From Endozoicomonas sp965196975 (GTDB taxonomy: Bacteria > Pseudomonadota > Gammaproteobacteria > Pseudomonadales > Endozoicomonadaceae): a stretch of 64,000 nt of DNA. The stretch is from NCBI RefSeq assembly GCF_965196975.1, contig NZ_OZ239981.1, positions 558,001-622,000 of the forward strand, read 5' to 3'. A model generated the notes under the pieces. The model was not told the origin of the DNA and made no database searches. It was given only the letters and a program-made list of their open reading frames with translations. Below are positions 1-7,709 of the stretch, in pieces. The first letter of the stretch is position 1. Each line of letters opens with the position of its first letter. The translations under genes were made by a program, and so were the position numbers.

Positions 1-452
1 GTCCCTTTTTGTGATCGGTTATGGCGGGTTGTTCCAAGGGCAATGGTTTTTCCTTCACAGAGGCATTGGTAGAGCCAGTTTCTGCGACTACTTCGTTTTG
101 TATCATAGCTGTGGCAGCGGTCGGCAGGCAGTTGAAATACATGCGTCATTATGGACTGCCATTCCCGGCCATGAGCACGGATTCTTGGCCCATGGATATC
201 ATTAGCGAGTAAGTGTGCTACTTCATGAGCTACGGTCTGTTTGATGAAGTGTTCCCGGTTCTCTTTCAAAAGTACTGGGTTGAAGCGGAGTTGCCGTTTC
301 TCGATCCAGGCCTGCCCGGCCGTTTCGCCTTTCAGATCCAAGCGAATATAGGGCTTTTGGAATGACTTATTAAAGAAACTTTCCGCTTGCCTGTATAGCT
401 CAACAATCCTTTCTTGTAATTGATGAAGGTCTGAAATCAAAAGACTAGTCAC
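1..452 (-). CDS. sprT: SprT-family zinc metalloprotease-like protein (3' end outside window)
   Basis: Partial gene read on the minus strand and cut by the left edge of the window. About 150 residues are visible. The translation contains VAHEVAHLLA, the HExxH zinc-binding motif of the SprT family, followed by a second-ligand region (HGREW). Further on comes a QCLCEG segment corresponding to the first half of the SprT zinc ribbon, and then RHNR as in E. coli SprT. The alpha-helical N-terminal part (LRFNPVLLKEN) also matches the family. I placed the start at GTG 450-452, because an in-frame TGA lies shortly upstream; a TTG at 438-440 is possible. Neither has a strong ribosome-binding site. The cellular role of bacterial SprT is poorly known; eukaryotic relatives (SPRTN) cut DNA-protein crosslinks. 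Confidence 0.85.
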   Translation of the reverse strand, partial: MTSLLISDLHQLQERIVELYRQAESFFNKSFQKPYIRLDLKGETAGQAWIEKRQLRFNPVLLKENREHFIKQTVAHEVAHLLANDIHGPRIRAHGREWQSIMTHVFQLPADRCHSYDTKRSSRRNWLYQCLCEGKTIALGTTRHNRSQKG

Positions 453-639
453 TGTAAGACAAAAATAGAATCAAAGCATAGCGGATTACGCTTTTCTGGA
501 AAATATCAGGCTGACAGATTTGACGTGGGTTTATATAAACCAACTGCTGAGATCTTGTGTTTAGTGGGGAATTGCGTGATTAGTAGCGTGGAAAGAGATA
601 TGGCTGTTGCAGATACAGCCATATCAATAACAACCCTGA

Positions 640-1251
640 TTAATAAACTTGTACGTACTCAGGTCCAACTCCCATGCCCCAGAATATGACGGTAGTGATC
701 ATAATGGAAACCAGAACCACCAATCCAATACAGAGAACCGAGCTGGCATAGATAAAGCCCTGTTCCTTGGGTATTTTCATAAAAATATGGAGGCCGCTGT
801 ACAAAAGATAGGCAGTTGCGGATACGGCGACAGTGCCGGCAATGATGGCCAGCCACAGCGATGGATAGAGACCACAAATACCAATCAAAAAGAGAGGGTA
901 TGCGGTATAGCAGGTAAATGCGGTACAGTCTGTTAATGAAGGATCGCTGTTGAAGTTACCGCTCATCCAGTGGATAAACCAGCTAATAACCGCGACTCCA
1001 CAGACCATGGCCATCCAGGCAAGGATGGACATCCACAAAGCACTCTCAGGAGTGAGTCGAACCACATTGGTGCTTCCAGGAAGGCTCCAGCCAACCATCG
1101 TAGTACCTATATAAGTACAGACGGCGGGTAAAGAGGCCAGCCAGATAATCTGGCCAAGGTAAAGCTGGATCAGACCCGGCGGGTTCTTTCGAATGCTGAT
1201 CCATTCGTTATCGGGCTCAGTGAGTAAACCCCAGAAATGGCTTAGGATCAT
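640..1251 (-). CDS. YIP1-family integral membrane protein
   Basis: A 203-residue, highly hydrophobic protein with about five membrane-spanning segments. Its N-terminus (GLLTEPDNEWISI) resembles the start of bacterial YIP1-domain/DUF1282 inner-membrane proteins such as YohC. The start ATG at 1251 has a GGAGG ribosome-binding site about 8 bases upstream. It stands alone, facing away from the bax-like gene. Function is not established for bacterial members; the family name comes from eukaryotic Rab-interacting proteins and should not be taken as a function here. Confidence 0.75.
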   Translation of the reverse strand: MILSHFWGLLTEPDNEWISIRKNPPGLIQLYLGQIIWLASLPAVCTYIGTTMVGWSLPGSTNVVRLTPESALWMSILAWMAMVCGVAVISWFIHWMSGNFNSDPSLTDCTAFTCYTAYPLFLIGICGLYPSLWLAIIAGTVAVSATAYLLYSGLHIFMKIPKEQGFIYASSVLCIGLVVLVSIMITTVIFWGMGVGPEYVQVY

Positions 1252-1418
1252 AACAGTGCCTCCGTGTATTCGGCAGGATATCAGGCCGCTTCTTCCACTG
1301 AAGTAGTGGATACTGATACTGACCGGCGGTTAACCTTTGTTATTATTATTGGCTTTCTGCAGGGATTTTCCACCGCAGAACCGCGTTAAGCCGCACCCCA
1401 AGTGTTGACACACTTTCT

Positions 1419-1447
1419 CCCAATTGTAAAGAAATTGGGCATTTTTT
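1419..1447 (+). terminator. Terminator-like hairpin upstream of bax-like gene
   Basis: CCCAATT (1419-1425) pairs with AATTGGG (1433-1439) across a 7-base loop and is followed by CATTTTTT. It looks like a rho-independent terminator reading rightward, but no plus-strand gene ends here. It could be a leader attenuator or the end of an unseen small transcript. The shape is clear; the function is unknown. Confidence 0.35.
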
Positions 1448-1519
1448 AATGATTTTTGTGCCTTTTCTGGCTATAAGCCTTTATCCTATGGTTAATCACA
1501 CTGTTTTGCTGAGGAATGC

Positions 1520-2338
1520 ATGCTCAATAAGATTGATAAAATAATGCTGGGTGTTTTACTGGCTTTACTGGTGCTGTCCGGTGGAGTCCATTGGCGGGGA
1601 GAGACTGAATTGCCGGTTGAGCCTGAAATTGTGGCTCCTGAAGTGGTTGAATCAGTAGAAGAAAAGCCGGTGGTGGCGATACCCGATTTCAGCGACATAC
1701 TTGATGTGAAAGCCAAAAAAAGTGCGTTCTTTGGTTTCCTGTTACCGATGGTTCAAGAAGAAAACGATACGATTTTGCAAAATCGTGAAAGAATTGTTGC
1801 GCTCTCTTCTCAATCAGTGTTTTCTGAAAGCAGTCGGACATGGCTGACGGATATGGCCAGAAAGTATCGTATACGTGATGTGGCAACCTTTGATGAAGCC
1901 TTTTTCCAGAAGCTCTTGACCCGTGTAGATACAATTCCTGCTTCTCTCGCCCTGGCTCAGTCGGCTAATGAAACGGCCTGGGGGACTTCAAGATTTGCCA
2001 GACAAGGTAATAACTTCTTTGGGCAGTGGTGCTTCAGCTCAGGGTGCGGAATTGTACCCGGGTCTCGTCCAGAGGGTGAAATCTATGAGGTCCAGAAGTT
2101 TGAGGATGTGGCTGCTTCAGTCAGTGCTTACATGCATAATTTGAATACTAATCATCAATATCGGGTGCTGAGAGAGCTGAGAGAGCAGAAAAGGGAGAGT
2201 CAGGCGCCTGTTACCGGAGCGGATCTTGCGCATGGTCTTCAGGCCTACTCTATCCGGGGTGATGAGTATGTTAAAGAACTGCTTTCCATGATCAATAGCA
2301 ATAAGTTATTGCAGTACGATTTAGGTGATCAGGGATAA
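1520..2338 (+). CDS. Bax-type N-acetylglucosaminidase, membrane-anchored
   Basis: A 272-residue protein related to E. coli Bax and the FlgJ/glucosaminidase fold, predicted to cut peptidoglycan glycan strands in the periplasm. One N-terminal membrane segment (about residues 9-25) is followed by an acidic, proline-rich linker and then the catalytic domain. The signature ALAQSANETAWGTSRFA carries the likely catalytic glutamate at residue 151, and NNFFGQWCF follows as in Bax. The start ATG has GAGGA four bases upstream; an overlapping ATG at 1516 stops after four codons. It is monocistronic and followed by the DUF547 pair. Confidence 0.85.
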   Translation: MLNKIDKIMLGVLLALLVLSGGVHWRGETELPVEPEIVAPEVVESVEEKPVVAIPDFSDILDVKAKKSAFFGFLLPMVQEENDTILQNRERIVALSSQSVFSESSRTWLTDMARKYRIRDVATFDEAFFQKLLTRVDTIPASLALAQSANETAWGTSRFARQGNNFFGQWCFSSGCGIVPGSRPEGEIYEVQKFEDVAASVSAYMHNLNTNHQYRVLRELREQKRESQAPVTGADLAHGLQAYSIRGDEYVKELLSMINSNKLLQYDLGDQG

Positions 2339-2397
2339 GAGGCGATTAAAATAGTAGCCCTATTTGATTGACCCATTGCCAGGGAGAAGGAATTCCC

Positions 2398-3261
2398 GTG
2401 ACCGTATTGAGTACCAATTCTATTTCATTTCGTTATCGCTTTGTCAGCATCATGGACAATGCAATAGCATTTATTCTGTATACACTCTTGCTTCTCTGTT
2501 CTGAGGTCATATTAGCTGCACCTGCCAGCAAATACTGGGGGTACTGGGATAGAAGTGTTCCTGAGTCAACAGCTGTTATAAATCATGAGGCATGGCAAGA
2601 GTTTCTGGATGAATATCTGGTGGTTCGCCCTAATGGAAGCCACTTTCGATACGGTGCTGTTGGCCATGAGGATCGTAATAAACTCGATGAATACCTCGTT
2701 GAAATGTCCTCTCTTGATCCAAGGTCCTACTCTAAGGAGGAGCAAAAGGCATATTGGATCAACTTTTATAACGCCCTGACCGTGGACCTGGTACTTGAGC
2801 ACTATCCGGTAAAATCCATTACCAAGATTGGTCCCTGGTATCGTTTTGGCCCCTGGGATAATGATATAACCCAGGTAGCAGGACAAAAGCTGACACTCAA
2901 TGATATCGAGCATAGAATTTTAAGGCCTTTATGGGAGGATAACCGAATTCATTATGCTGTGAATTGTGCAAGCCTTGGATGCCCGGATCTTTCTCCTACA
3001 ATATTCACGGCTGCTAATACTGAGCAACAGCTGGATGACCTTGCCAGGCGCTTTATTAAACAGGAAAAAGGTGTGAGCTGGATTGACGGAAAGTTAACCC
3101 TTTCCCGCATATATGAGTGGTATGAAAAGGATTTTGTTGATCAGGAAGGGGTGGTGTTGCATATGCGACAATTTGCTTCTCCGGCTACGGCCAGAAGGCT
3201 TAAAAAGTACACAGGAGTAATCCAGTATCAGTACAACTGGGGGTTGAACGAGTTGAAGTAG
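2398..3261 (+). CDS. DUF547-domain secreted protein, copy 1
   Basis: A 287-residue protein with an N-terminal hydrophobic signal (residues about 20-40, ending near ILAAPA) and one DUF547 domain. Family hallmarks visible are YWINFYNALTVDL, HYPVKSI and the cysteine motif NCASLGCPDL. I chose GTG 2398 because GGGAGAAGG sits 7 bases upstream; a TTG at 2368 and an ATG at 2452 are in frame but lack such a site. It is paralogous to the next gene and presumably arose by tandem duplication. The biochemical role of DUF547 is unknown. Export to the periplasm or beyond is predicted. Confidence 0.85.
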   Translation: MTVLSTNSISFRYRFVSIMDNAIAFILYTLLLLCSEVILAAPASKYWGYWDRSVPESTAVINHEAWQEFLDEYLVVRPNGSHFRYGAVGHEDRNKLDEYLVEMSSLDPRSYSKEEQKAYWINFYNALTVDLVLEHYPVKSITKIGPWYRFGPWDNDITQVAGQKLTLNDIEHRILRPLWEDNRIHYAVNCASLGCPDLSPTIFTAANTEQQLDDLARRFIKQEKGVSWIDGKLTLSRIYEWYEKDFVDQEGVVLHMRQFASPATARRLKKYTGVIQYQYNWGLNELK

Positions 3262-3376
3262 TTATCTTTATTGCCGATTCTCTTATTTGATATTTTTTAT
3301 AAGGTTTGTGGTGACGTTTCCCAAATGAATTTCAATTGATGGCTGTACAGTAACACTAATTAAGAGGTTGCCATGT

Positions 3377-4189
3377 ATGGCTAGATACCTTGTTTCGGCT
3401 TTGCTATTTGTGTTCAGTCTTGCTGTACATGCTGTACCCTCCCCAGATCGCTGGTCATATTGGGATAAAGTGGACAAGAATAATAAGGCCGTTGTTGACC
3501 ATTCTACATGGCAGAAATTTCTTGACCGCTATGTAAAGCTCTCTGAATCAACTGGAATGTATATGGTTGAGTATGGACGAGTCAAAAAAGTGGATAAAGA
3601 AGAGCTTAATGCTTATCTCGAAAGCCTGTCGAAACAAGATCCCAGAAAGCTCAATCGTAGAGAACAGCTGTCCTATTGGATTAATCTGTATAACGCGTTA
3701 ACTGTTGACCTGATTCTTGATTACTACCCGGTGAAGTCCATTACCAAGCTGGGAAAAGGATGGTTCCGCATGGGGCCGTGGAAAGATGAGCTTATAGAAA
3801 TTGCAGGACAGAATATTTCCCTGCATGATATTGAACACCGGATTATCCGACCCATCTGGAATAACCCCCGGATTCACTATGCATTAAACTGCGCCAGCAT
3901 AGGGTGCCCTGATTTATTACCCGATGCGTATCAAGGGAGAAAGATTGACAATCAGCTGGAAGCGGCTGCCAGGCGGTTTATTAATCAGAAAAAAGGTGTT
4001 GCTTTTGTGAGTGGCCGTCTTGTGCTTTCCAGTATTTTTGATTGGTATGAGGATGATTTTATTGATGAAGACGGTGTATTGAAAGAGGTAAAGTCATTTG
4101 CTGTTGGTGATTTAAAGCGTCAATTAGAAAATTACAATGGGCGAATCAGCTACCGCTACAATTGGAAGCTGAATGAATACAGGCCCTGA
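3377..4189 (+). CDS. DUF547-domain secreted protein, copy 2
   Basis: A 270-residue paralogue of the preceding gene, alignable along its length. It shares YWINLYNALTVDL, YYPVKSITKLG, the NCASIGCPDL cysteine motif and a C-terminal YRYNWKLNE ending. A short signal peptide is cleaved probably after VHA. ATG 3377 has AGAGG nine bases upstream; a TTG at 3368 would overlap that site and is unlikely. A 115-bp gap separates it from copy 1 and about 75 bp from the kinase gene, so the three could be co-transcribed. Function is unknown. Confidence 0.85.
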   Translation: MARYLVSALLFVFSLAVHAVPSPDRWSYWDKVDKNNKAVVDHSTWQKFLDRYVKLSESTGMYMVEYGRVKKVDKEELNAYLESLSKQDPRKLNRREQLSYWINLYNALTVDLILDYYPVKSITKLGKGWFRMGPWKDELIEIAGQNISLHDIEHRIIRPIWNNPRIHYALNCASIGCPDLLPDAYQGRKIDNQLEAAARRFINQKKGVAFVSGRLVLSSIFDWYEDDFIDEDGVLKEVKSFAVGDLKRQLENYNGRISYRYNWKLNEYRP

Positions 4190-4265
4190 TTTTAAGGCTT
4201 TAAATTCATATTGAATTAGGGTGTATAAATAAAGTACTGGATATTTTCATACTTATGGAGTGAGT

Positions 4266-6776
4266 ATGGTTCGCTCAGTCAATAATGGAAGTTCTGGATC
4301 GATTAATGACCCTGCGCGATCAAGCCAGGAATCAGGTAATAACTCAGATGAAAAGTTGGTAAATAGTGAGCAGGCTGAAGATAAATCCTGGAGCTTCAGG
4401 CGACTAAAAAAACTTGGTCAGTCTTTTAAGAAATTACTTCCTTCAGGGGGACAATCTGATTTTCAAGCACACGAGGGCTCAACAAAGATAGGTGGATCGA
4501 CTACGGGCAAGCAAGTAGTTAATGTTAGTAAAAAAACAAGAAGCTTTGTAAAAAAAACAAGTGATGAACGATTGACGGACAGGAGAAAATTAAATCAGCC
4601 ATTTTTGACAGAGCCCCCTGAAACGATAGTCGAGTCAAAAATGGAGTCAGAAAGCGTGATGTCTGATCTGATGACTTCTGATTCAGAGGGGCTTGAGAAC
4701 TTTACTGATGAATCTGATTTCAGAGTCAGGGCTTATTCATTCCGAATGGATGATAAGCAGGGTAAAGGTAAAAGTGGTCAAGTAATAAAAGTACGAGATA
4801 AAGCAACCAACCAGTTTTATGCCGCGAAGTTTATGTCTGATAAAGATGCCTCTATGGTGAGAGAGATAAATACTATGGCTCACCTGAGTCAATCGGGTAG
4901 TCCAAGACTAATACAGCTAGTTGGTACTGTACAAAAGGATGGTAAGGATTTTGTGGTAATGGAGCTTGGAGGAGAGTCCCTCAAATCTAGGCTGGAAAGA
5001 AATGATGGGCTTGTGGAAGGGGTAAAGCCTAAAATAATCAGCCAGTTGATTGAAGGAGCATCTGTTATTGCTGATCATGGATATATTCATCGTGATCTCA
5101 AACCAGATAATTTGCTTATTGATGAAGATGGTAATTTAAAAATTTGTGATTTTGGTGTTTCTCAACCTATTGCTGAACATGAAATAATGGCTGTCCCTAT
5201 AACTTACATGCCACCTGACTATATGGATGGTTGTCGCTACTTTGAAAAAGTAGACCCATGGAGTATTGGTTGCAGTATCTCAAAGCTGGTTACTGGGCAG
5301 GACTTGATACCCTTATTTGTTCAGTGGGCCTCTTACCCTCCAGAAGAAAAACTCCCACAAATAGTGTCAGCCCTTAAGCTGCAATCTGGCCACAGTGCTG
5401 ATTATATGAAAGAAGCATTCGATGAGATTATTGGTTTAGATGCTGATGGTGAGATAGAGCCAGAGCAGCTGGAGAAAAGTCTTTTACATTGGCGAAATAA
5501 CGTTATTGTTCATCTGGTGGATAGAGCAGCTGCTGAAATAGGAAAAGAGTTAGGAGCTGATGCAGAAGACCTGTTCAGAGGGCTAATGGATATGGATCCT
5601 AGGAAGCGATTGACTGTTGGAGCCGCAAATAATCACCGTTTTGTTCAAACTGCCAGAGAAAAGGAGGCTCTGATTCATTCAGTAGGAATTCAACACCATG
5701 TATCAGAACAGGGCGATTTGGACGGTTATTTAGAGCCTGTTAGCCATTTAGTCTCCACAGAAGGGTATTTAGAGCCTATAAGTAACGAGCATCTATCTTT
5801 TGAAGAGACTTTGTCTATTAGCTCTGAAAGTCACTCAGAAAACCCTGTTGAGATGTTACCTGTCGGTTCAGAAAGTGATTCTTCATCAATTGGATCATCA
5901 AGGTTGTCTCTGTTGGTCTCAGATGAGGGCTATGAAACTCAGAGTGTTGATGGCAGTGACAGTGACAGTGTTTTTTCCCTGGACTCAGGAGTATTAAATG
6001 ACGGTCAGGGTCAGGAGGTGGTTGGTGCTGCAGGTCATGCCGATACTTTTATAATGGTTGGCGATGGATATATTGGTAAATTGACCAGTAAAAATGAGGT
6101 GGATGTTTATCATAGACGTAAAGAGTTAAATTTGGACTCTATAATTCCCCAGGCTAAACATCCTGATGACTTAAGCGCATCTCATCGAGCTAAGTTAGCA
6201 CCTTTAGAGGCGCGATCTACTCAATCTGATCAAATGGGGGTTATTGTTCCTGAAATGCTGGGGGCTGATATACCAGTAAGTCAGAAAATTGAAATGGATA
6301 TCAAAATAGGCTTTAGAACGGCTTCCAAGGCTCAGCTTAAAAAAGATGATCATAGGTCTCCAACTCGAAAAGCTGCCCGTCATAAGCTAATGGATACTTT
6401 CTACGGTTCAAAGTCCCGCGGGTATAGAGTTGAAGGATTGAAAGTTCGAGGTAATAAGCCGAAGGCTAATAGATTTTTATTAACTCATGAGTCTAAGAAA
6501 TATATTAAGTCAGTCATGAATAATGCAGGTACTAAGAATCGGGAAATGATTTTAAGCCAGCTAAGAGCAATCAGGGCAAACTTGGTAATTGCTCCCGTAA
6601 CTTTTGTTGCGAATAGTGCACTTTTTTTAATTGATACCGAGAATCCAGAAAATACAGTGGTTAAGTTGATCGACTTAGCTCATCCAATATACAGAGGTGA
6701 TACGGATTATAAGGTGATTAAGCAAGAGTCCATTGATGCAATTAATAGGTTGATTGACTTTATTATGGTGCAGTAG
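4266..6776 (+). CDS. Eukaryotic-like Ser/Thr protein kinase fused to an inositol polyphosphate kinase-like domain
   Basis: An 836-residue protein; GGAG five bases before ATG 4266 favours this over GTG 4260. Residues 1-150 are Ser/Lys-rich and low in complexity. About 160-465 is a complete Hanks-type kinase: glycine-rich loop GKGKSG (166 on), ATP lysine in AAKF (K188), catalytic HRDLKPDN (D277) and metal-binding DFG (D295). Residues 470-585 are acidic and serine-rich, with two YLEP motifs. About 588-836 resembles inositol polyphosphate kinases. It has an AGH start (589-591), GKLTSK near 604, MDIKIG (D678, K680) like the family's DxKxG motif, GYRVEGLKV (719-727), SALFLID (784-790) and IDLAH (802-806) like IDFAH. 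No signal peptide or membrane segment is seen. Both active sites look intact. A host-directed effector role is inferred only from domain type and neighbours. Confidence 0.82.
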   Translation: MVRSVNNGSSGSINDPARSSQESGNNSDEKLVNSEQAEDKSWSFRRLKKLGQSFKKLLPSGGQSDFQAHEGSTKIGGSTTGKQVVNVSKKTRSFVKKTSDERLTDRRKLNQPFLTEPPETIVESKMESESVMSDLMTSDSEGLENFTDESDFRVRAYSFRMDDKQGKGKSGQVIKVRDKATNQFYAAKFMSDKDASMVREINTMAHLSQSGSPRLIQLVGTVQKDGKDFVVMELGGESLKSRLERNDGLVEGVKPKIISQLIEGASVIADHGYIHRDLKPDNLLIDEDGNLKICDFGVSQPIAEHEIMAVPITYMPPDYMDGCRYFEKVDPWSIGCSISKLVTGQDLIPLFVQWASYPPEEKLPQIVSALKLQSGHSADYMKEAFDEIIGLDADGEIEPEQLEKSLLHWRNNVIVHLVDRAAAEIGKELGADAEDLFRGLMDMDPRKRLTVGAANNHRFVQTAREKEALIHSVGIQHHVSEQGDLDGYLEPVSHLVSTEGYLEPISNEHLSFEETLSISSESHSENPVEMLPVGSESDSSSIGSSRLSLLVSDEGYETQSVDGSDSDSVFSLDSGVLNDGQGQEVVGAAGHADTFIMVGDGYIGKLTSKNEVDVYHRRKELNLDSIIPQAKHPDDLSASHRAKLAPLEARSTQSDQMGVIVPEMLGADIPVSQKIEMDIKIGFRTASKAQLKKDDHRSPTRKAARHKLMDTFYGSKSRGYRVEGLKVRGNKPKANRFLLTHESKKYIKSVMNNAGTKNREMILSQLRAIRANLVIAPVTFVANSALFLIDTENPENTVVKLIDLAHPIYRGDTDYKVIKQESIDAINRLIDFIMVQ

Positions 6777-6889
6777 CTTATCACTATGTATAAAAAGCAT
6801 AACTATTTATTTCTAAAAGAATTTTTAAGTAATTTTTCAGGGTTGTTTAATTTATAGGTCTTATTGCAGAGTTTTTCTATAGTTGTGGG

Positions 6890-6897
6890 AAGGGGAG
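6890..6897 (+). repeat. Target-site duplication of the IS1-type element (left)
   Basis: AAGGGGAG directly abuts the left inverted repeat of the IS1-type element and recurs exactly at 7664-7671 beyond the right one. This marks a transposition event and fixes both ends of the element. Confidence 0.95.
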
Positions 6898-6906
6898 GGT
6901 GATGTA

Positions 6907-7353
6907 TCAAAACTGTTGATAGTGGTTTCGCGAGATAAATTCCCCGATAACCTTATCATGAATGTCTATTGATCTTGAGAAGCAAATAGTCCTTCTGGAT
7001 AACCGTTTCAAGCAAGTTCTCAAGGTCAGATTCTGCCGCTCAATCCGCTGAGTAAAGTGCTTTCCAATGATATGTTTATCTTCTGGTAAACAGGATGTGT
7101 ATGGCTGCCAGTCATCTGTGCAGTAAAAACTAACTTTGAAGCGGGCCAGACGCCCCAACAGCTTTTTGAGCGTCTCTGTGCTTCTGGAGCCGAACGCATG
7201 GGCAATGATCTTCTTGAAACGTGGCTCCCATGCATAAAACAGCCAGCGTTGCTGCTTCTTGCTACCAACAAATGACCACTGCTCATCCATTTCGAAAATA
7301 ATCTTGACTTGGGCATTTTCGAAGGGGAGTTGTGTTACTGTTGGCGGGTCGAG
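6907..7353 (-). CDS. insB: IS1-family InsB transposase part, made as InsAB' by -1 frameshift
   Basis: The catalytic part of the IS1 transposase, read in the -1 frame after the slippery AAAAAAC. The sequence shows MDEQWSFVG with the first acidic residue, TDDWQPY with the second, and the RIERQNLTLRTCLKRLSRRT block containing the glutamate and basic residues typical of IS1. The frame is open from the slippery site to the stop at 6907. A free-standing start at 7290 exists but is probably not the natural one. Confidence 0.9.
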   Translation of the reverse strand, partial: LDPPTVTQLPFENAQVKIIFEMDEQWSFVGSKKQQRWLFYAWEPRFKKIIAHAFGSRSTETLKKLLGRLARFKVSFYCTDDWQPYTSCLPEDKHIIGKHFTQRIERQNLTLRTCLKRLSRRTICFSRSIDIHDKVIGEFISRNHYQQF

Positions 7354-7610
7354 TTTTTTAAATGAGCCAATACAGTCGTTGGACTGATCTCAAGGACACG
7401 TCCGATATCTCTGACCCCGGAGCCATTCATGGTCATCTTTATGATCTGCTCATGAGTACCAGGCAGATTGCCATTATAGCGATACTCAAGTTGGAAGCTC
7501 TTATTACAGTCCTTGCATCTATACCGCTGGTGACCCGTTTCAGCTTTCCCGTTCTTAACAACATTGATCGTTTGTTGACAATGGATACAGGCAACTTGAA
7601 CTACAGCCAT
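7335..7610 (-). CDS. insA: IS1-family InsA, DNA-binding/regulatory protein
   Basis: A 91-residue protein with an N-terminal zinc-finger pattern (CIHC, then CKDC) and a helix-turn-helix segment (VRDIGRVLEISPTTVLAHLK). These are the hallmarks of IS1 InsA, which binds the element's ends and represses transposition when made alone. Near its 3' end the coding strand reads AAAAAAC (complement of 7353-7359), the IS1 frameshift site. Ribosomes slipping back one base there would continue into insB. Confidence 0.92.
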   Translation of the reverse strand: MAVVQVACIHCQQTINVVKNGKAETGHQRYRCKDCNKSFQLEYRYNGNLPGTHEQIIKMTMNGSGVRDIGRVLEISPTTVLAHLKNSTRQQ

Positions 7611-7663
7611 AGATGACTCAAAAAGTTAGGAATGTATCAGATCAACAGCTCTGACACATCACC

Positions 7664-7671
7664 AAGGGGAG
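7664..7671 (+). repeat. Target-site duplication of the IS1-type element (right)
   Basis: AAGGGGAG, an exact copy of 6890-6897, immediately outside the right inverted repeat. Confidence 0.95.
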
Positions 7672-7709
7672 TTATCGAGCTTTACTGCTCCCAATAACTC
7701 CTTAAATTT

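Larger units (their letters stand above)
6898..7663 (-). mobile_element. Intact IS1-family insertion sequence (766 bp)
   Basis: The terminal inverted repeats begin GGTGATG and match at 20 of 23 positions (6898-6920 against the complement of 7641-7663). The element is flanked by the 8-bp duplication AAGGGGAG. It carries insA and insB on the minus strand, linked by an A6C slippery heptamer as in IS1. All parts look functional. It sits against a hairpin just downstream of ttcA (AAGGGGAGTTAT with ATAACTCCTT), so it may have landed in the ttcA terminator. Confidence 0.95.

Noticed and set aside
1..212. Plus-strand frames at the left edge
   Set aside because: The minus strand here encodes SprT with a clear HExxH motif.
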